Source: an uncultured Alcanivorax sp. (GTDB lineage: Bacteria > Pseudomonadota > Gammaproteobacteria > Pseudomonadales > Alcanivoracaceae). From it: DNA of 64,000 nt. The stretch covers positions 1 to 64,000 of the forward strand of contig CAJXLA010000003.1 of NCBI GenBank assembly GCA_913055795.1, read 5' to 3'. Made by a program: the position numbers and the translations under genes. The notes below the pieces were generated by a model. The model saw only the letters and a program-made list of their open reading frames with translations. It ran no database searches and was not told where the DNA came from. This document shows positions 61,155-64,000 of the stretch, one piece after another. The first letter of the stretch is position 1; the number at the start of each line of letters is the position of its first letter.

Positions 61155-62765
61155 TCAGGCGCTGTTGCCCTGAATAAAGAGCCCGTCGCGACGCTCCAGA
61201 ATGCGGTTGGCGATGTGCTTGGCCACCACCTGGACGGTCCACTGCGGCGGCGCCGGCATGGGTTCGGGGAAAAGGCTGCCGTCAGCCACGAACAACCCCT
61301 TGGTCTCGTGGCATTCCCCGTCCGGATCCACCACGGCGGCGTACTTGTCGAGTCCCATCCGGCAGGTCCCCTGAGCGCTGAACGAATTCATGCGGAAGGT
61401 ATACATGCCGTTCAGCCCGTAATCCACCTGATCCAGGGTCTGATCCAGGTCGAACACCGAATCCACCGCCAGGTGCTGATAGGTGGGCAGATAGACCCGG
61501 CTTGCTCCGGCGGAAAAGAAAATCCGCGCGGCCAGTGCGGCCGTGCGCTTCACATTCTCGAATTCGGAACGGCCGGGATTCCACTTGATCTTCTTGCTGC
61601 CGTTCACGGCGTCGCCTTCCCATTGCACCTCACCATTGCCCTCGTCAATGGAAAACGCGTTGAGCGCCGCCATGCGCTTGTACTTCTTCATGAAGTCAAT
61701 GTGGTCCTGACCGGCCCCGAGATAGCCCTGGGCCAGCATCTGCTCGGGTTCTGCCAACCCGGAATAGAAGAAATAGCCATCGGTATCGAAAAACTCATCC
61801 ACCTGCACGCCCACCAGGGCGCCACGGAAAGCATGCAGGTCTTCGGGGAATTCCGCCAGTGCCTGCGTAAACGGTTGCACCGCCAGGTTCTTGCCCAGCT
61901 GCCCGCTGGGATCGCTGATCTGGCTGCGCTGCAACAGCATGGGCGTTTGAATGGCACCACCGGCGACCACCACCACCTCGGCGTCCACCGCCATGCGGGC
62001 CACCTCACTACCGCTATCCGGATCCATGACCACTGCGTCCACGCCTGTGGCCCGGCCGCTGCGCGTGCGCACTTGCGTCACCTGGGTGTCGGCGAACATG
62101 CGTGCCCCGTACGCCGACGCCCAGGGCAGATGCGTCACCAGCGCGGACATCTTGCGATCCGAAGGGCAGCCGGCCAGGCAATGCCCGGTCAACGCGCAGC
62201 GTTTGACGTTGCGAGTCACCGGCTGCCAGGAAAAGCCCATGCGCTCACAGCCCTGAATGACCTTGTGCGCACAGGCGTTGATTTCGTGCGACTCGTTCAC
62301 GTGAACCTGCTGTTCCTGGCCTACCTGATTGAAATACGGAGCCAGTTTTTCCGGCGCCAGATCAGCCAGGCCGTGATTGTCCACCCAGCGCTGAAAAACC
62401 CAGTCGGGCGGGTGCTGCATGACACAGCCGCCAATCACGGTGGAGCCGCCCATGCACTGACCTTCGGCGAACACCACATCGGCGGAGGTATTGACCTGCC
62501 CGGCCTGATCACGCCAGATCAGTTGCATGGAATCACCAAGATGCTCGGTGAACCGGGAGCTGGGATAATACCGCCCGCTTTCGAGTACCAGCACATCCAG
62601 CCCGGCCTTGGCCAGTTCATAGGCGGCGACGGACCCGCCTCCGCCCGAACCGACAATGACCACGTCGGCACGCAACCGGAATTTCTTGCCCAAAGACGGA
62701 TCCGCGGCTACATCCTTGGCCTGGGTAACCGGAACGCCATCACGGGGTACATTGACATTTCTCAT
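61155..62765 (-). CDS. GMC-family FAD-dependent oxidoreductase
   Basis: The 536-residue flavoprotein has the FAD motif VVIVGSGGGGSVAAYELAKAG at about 34-54, the GMC block FAEGQCMGGSTVIGG, KRCALTGHCLAGCP with several Cys, VVVVAGGAIQTPMLL, and the C-terminal PxxxxQWTVQVVAKHIANR. The Cys cluster (RCALTGHCLAGCPSDRK) and lack of a signal peptide resemble the large subunit of membrane-bound alcohol or polyol dehydrogenases exported with a Tat partner. The partner gene is 15 bases upstream. The substrate is unknown; long-chain alcohols or sterol-like compounds are possible. Confidence 0.88.
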   Translation of the reverse strand: MRNVNVPRDGVPVTQAKDVAADPSLGKKFRLRADVVIVGSGGGGSVAAYELAKAGLDVLVLESGRYYPSSRFTEHLGDSMQLIWRDQAGQVNTSADVVFAEGQCMGGSTVIGGCVMQHPPDWVFQRWVDNHGLADLAPEKLAPYFNQVGQEQQVHVNESHEINACAHKVIQGCERMGFSWQPVTRNVKRCALTGHCLAGCPSDRKMSALVTHLPWASAYGARMFADTQVTQVRTRSGRATGVDAVVMDPDSGSEVARMAVDAEVVVVAGGAIQTPMLLQRSQISDPSGQLGKNLAVQPFTQALAEFPEDLHAFRGALVGVQVDEFFDTDGYFFYSGLAEPEQMLAQGYLGAGQDHIDFMKKYKRMAALNAFSIDEGNGEVQWEGDAVNGSKKIKWNPGRSEFENVKRTAALAARIFFSAGASRVYLPTYQHLAVDSVFDLDQTLDQVDYGLNGMYTFRMNSFSAQGTCRMGLDKYAAVVDPDGECHETKGLFVADGSLFPEPMPAPPQWTVQVVAKHIANRILERRDGLFIQGNSA

Positions 62766-62780
62766 TCGGTGCTACCTCGC

Positions 62781-63377
62781 TTACGCGCGTGGTAAGGGTG
62801 CGTTCCCGAGCCGGGTGACGCCCCACTTTTCCGTAACCGGCCCCCAGTAATCCAGCGCCGGCCAGGTACGCTCGTCACGCCAGTAGTTCAGCGTGACCAC
62901 GGTCTTGAGAGTCGTGGTGAGTCCGCGCTCGAAAAAACTCGCCTGCTGCATGGACCGGATATACTCCAGCGCGTCGTCGTCGTCGAGATTGCTGAAGCGG
63001 GTAAAACTGAAACTCACCATGGGGCGGCGCTCGAAGACCCAGAGGGCCAGACCGAAGAGTTCGCGCGTCTGGGGCGGCATCTTGCCGGCCATGGAATCGA
63101 TATTGCCCAGGGTGGGCACCTCTTCGATGCTGGAGGGCAACCCCTCGGACGCCGGAATCAGCACCTCGGTCAAACGCCGCAGGGTGCGAACCTCGTTCGG
63201 CTCAAGGTGTTCATATTCCAGCGCTTCCGGGGCTTCCTTGCGGCCCAGCAAGCGCGCGCAGCCGGCGCTCAGCGCCGCGCCCGCAAGCACGGAGCCACGC
63301 AGAAAGCCGCGTCGCGACAGGGGTTCGAGACCAGCCATGAAGGACGGATGCCGGTCGGAAAAATCTTGCTGCCTCAT
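62781..63377 (-). CDS. Tat-exported small subunit, gluconate 2-dehydrogenase subunit 3-like
   Basis: The 198-residue protein begins with a twin-arginine signal (SRRGFLRGSVLAGAALSAGC), whose end LSAGC is also a lipobox, so it may become a lipoprotein. The mature part (EHLEPNEVRTLRRLTEVLIPAS..., then a helical domain) is like the small subunit of gluconate 2-dehydrogenase-type complexes, which carries the catalytic flavoprotein across the membrane by hitch-hiking. It lies between two GMC oxidoreductase genes. The start could be the second Met (MAGLEPLSRRGFL). The 63378-63516 gap holds an inverted repeat GGTTCTTTG/CAAAGAACC. Confidence 0.8.
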   Translation of the reverse strand: MRQQDFSDRHPSFMAGLEPLSRRGFLRGSVLAGAALSAGCARLLGRKEAPEALEYEHLEPNEVRTLRRLTEVLIPASEGLPSSIEEVPTLGNIDSMAGKMPPQTRELFGLALWVFERRPMVSFSFTRFSNLDDDDALEYIRSMQQASFFERGLTTTLKTVVTLNYWRDERTWPALDYWGPVTEKWGVTRLGNAPLPRA

Positions 63378-63516
63378 GCCCTACTCCCGCTGGCCATGGC
63401 GGCCGGGCGTTTTCTTGTTATCAAACCGTGAGGAACACGGCTTGGTTCTTTGCAACACCAAGTCTATACAAAGAACCGCCGGGGCAAAAGCCCGCCCCCG
63501 GCCCCTTACCAGGCTG

Positions 63517-64000
63517 TTAAGCAGCTCTGTTCATATCGGCCAGCATACCGTCCGCCACCCAGTGAGCCAGGGCATAGACCGTAACCTGGGGATTAACGAT
63601 GGTCGAGGTGGGGAAAAGGCTGGCATCGGCGACATAGAGGCCCGCCACATCGTGGCTTTCTCCCCGAACATTGACCACTGAAGAGGCCGGGTCCGGGCCC
63701 ATCCGGCAACTACCCTGAGGGTGATAGGACACCAGCCGCAACGAGTTGGGTTCGTTCACCAGGCCGTCCACTACCGGATCGATTTCATCGACCGAGTTGA
63801 TCTCCAGCGGCTGATAGCTGGGGACAAAGACCTTGTCCGCGCCCGCGGCGAACTGCAGCCGGGCCGACGCCTTGATGGACTGCTGCATCGTGGGGAAGTC
63901 GGCCTCCGCTATGCGGTAATCCACCTGCTTGGTCTCCTCCTGCCAGCTGATCTCGCCCACGCTGTGATCATGAATCAGGGTCACGATGCCGGAGTAATGC
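63517..64000 (-). CDS. GMC-family oxidoreductase, C-terminal part (runs off the right edge)
   Basis: Only the last ~160 codons are in the window; the frame is open to base 64000, so the internal GTG at 63984 in the ORF track is not a true start. The segment has the GMC C-terminal domain: YHPQGSCRMGPDPASSVVN with the proton-shuttling region and LYVADASLFPTSTIVNPQVTVYALA, with the conserved Asn and Pro. It is about 30% like the C-terminus of the GMC protein at 61-62.8 kb by eye. It is probably upstream of the Tat protein gene in the same transcription direction. Confidence 0.85.
   Translation of the reverse strand, partial: HYSGIVTLIHDHSVGEISWQEETKQVDYRIAEADFPTMQQSIKASARLQFAAGADKVFVPSYQPLEINSVDEIDPVVDGLVNEPNSLRLVSYHPQGSCRMGPDPASSVVNVRGESHDVAGLYVADASLFPTSTIVNPQVTVYALAHWVADGMLADMNRAA

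Overview
The window is chromosomal DNA of a GC-rich, aerobic, heterotrophic gammaproteobacterium. The evidence is the gene order tusDCB / cysG-serS-crcB-rarA-lolA-ftsK / trxB-aat-bpt-infA / clpA-clpS / cspD / icd / nudJ-mnmA-hflD-purB, which from memory closely matches a Pseudomonas-type backbone. NADP isocitrate dehydrogenase, malate synthase G, a complete leucine catabolic cluster and acyl-CoA dehydrogenases point to growth on amino acids and fatty acids. I cannot name the genus. There is no rRNA, CRISPR array, recognisable transposase or prophage.

Layout. 1-700: an array of multi-hairpin repeats, then tRNA-Ser(UGA) on the minus strand with its own promoter and terminator. 0.8-1.7 kb: tusDCB (sulfur relay). 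1.9-9.3 kb: a leftward operon-like run, ftsK, lolA, rarA, crcB, serS, cysG. 9.5-15.3 kb: trxB, then aat, bpt, clpS and clpA (the N-degron pathway) with infA inside. 15.5-23.2 kb: cspD, icd, nudJ-mnmA-hflD, and purB-roxA-GNAT-PLD-like gene. 23.2-28.7 kb: a membrane protein of unknown function, a TrmB-like methyltransferase, glcB, ttcA, an SDR. 29-31.3 kb: two acyl-CoA dehydrogenases in one operon. 31.5-41.2 kb: mixed housekeeping and accessory genes (diguanylate cyclase, UPF0149, acidic repeat protein, PanE-like, bolA-trhO, carboxylesterase, phasin-like, AraC regulator, geranylgeranyl-reductase-like). 41.3-51.3 kb: mdh, a secreted PLC-like/lectin protein, periplasmic MsrAB, rraA, a hybrid histidine kinase and an RND/MMPL transporter. 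51.4-59.7 kb: liuR-liuABCD plus acetoacetyl-CoA synthetase. 59.8-64 kb: an exported protein of unknown function and a GMC oxidoreductase/Tat-protein module that runs off the right edge.

The genes are mostly conventional. The unusual material is in the non-coding DNA. Two ~300-bp elements (36.5 and 42.5 kb) have diverged almost entirely by compensatory base-pair changes, so a folded RNA or DNA is being maintained. The 3' end of the isovaleryl-CoA dehydrogenase gene is followed 150 bp downstream by a second, synonymously recoded copy of its last 22 codons, and each copy is followed by the same palindromic block; this resembles the footprint of a small element that rebuilds the end of the gene it enters. 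The repeats next to tRNA-Ser also covary. Several shorter palindromes are dispersed in gene gaps.

Start codons given here often differ from the ORF track, because I chose them from family length, Shine-Dalgarno spacing or overlap with the upstream gene.
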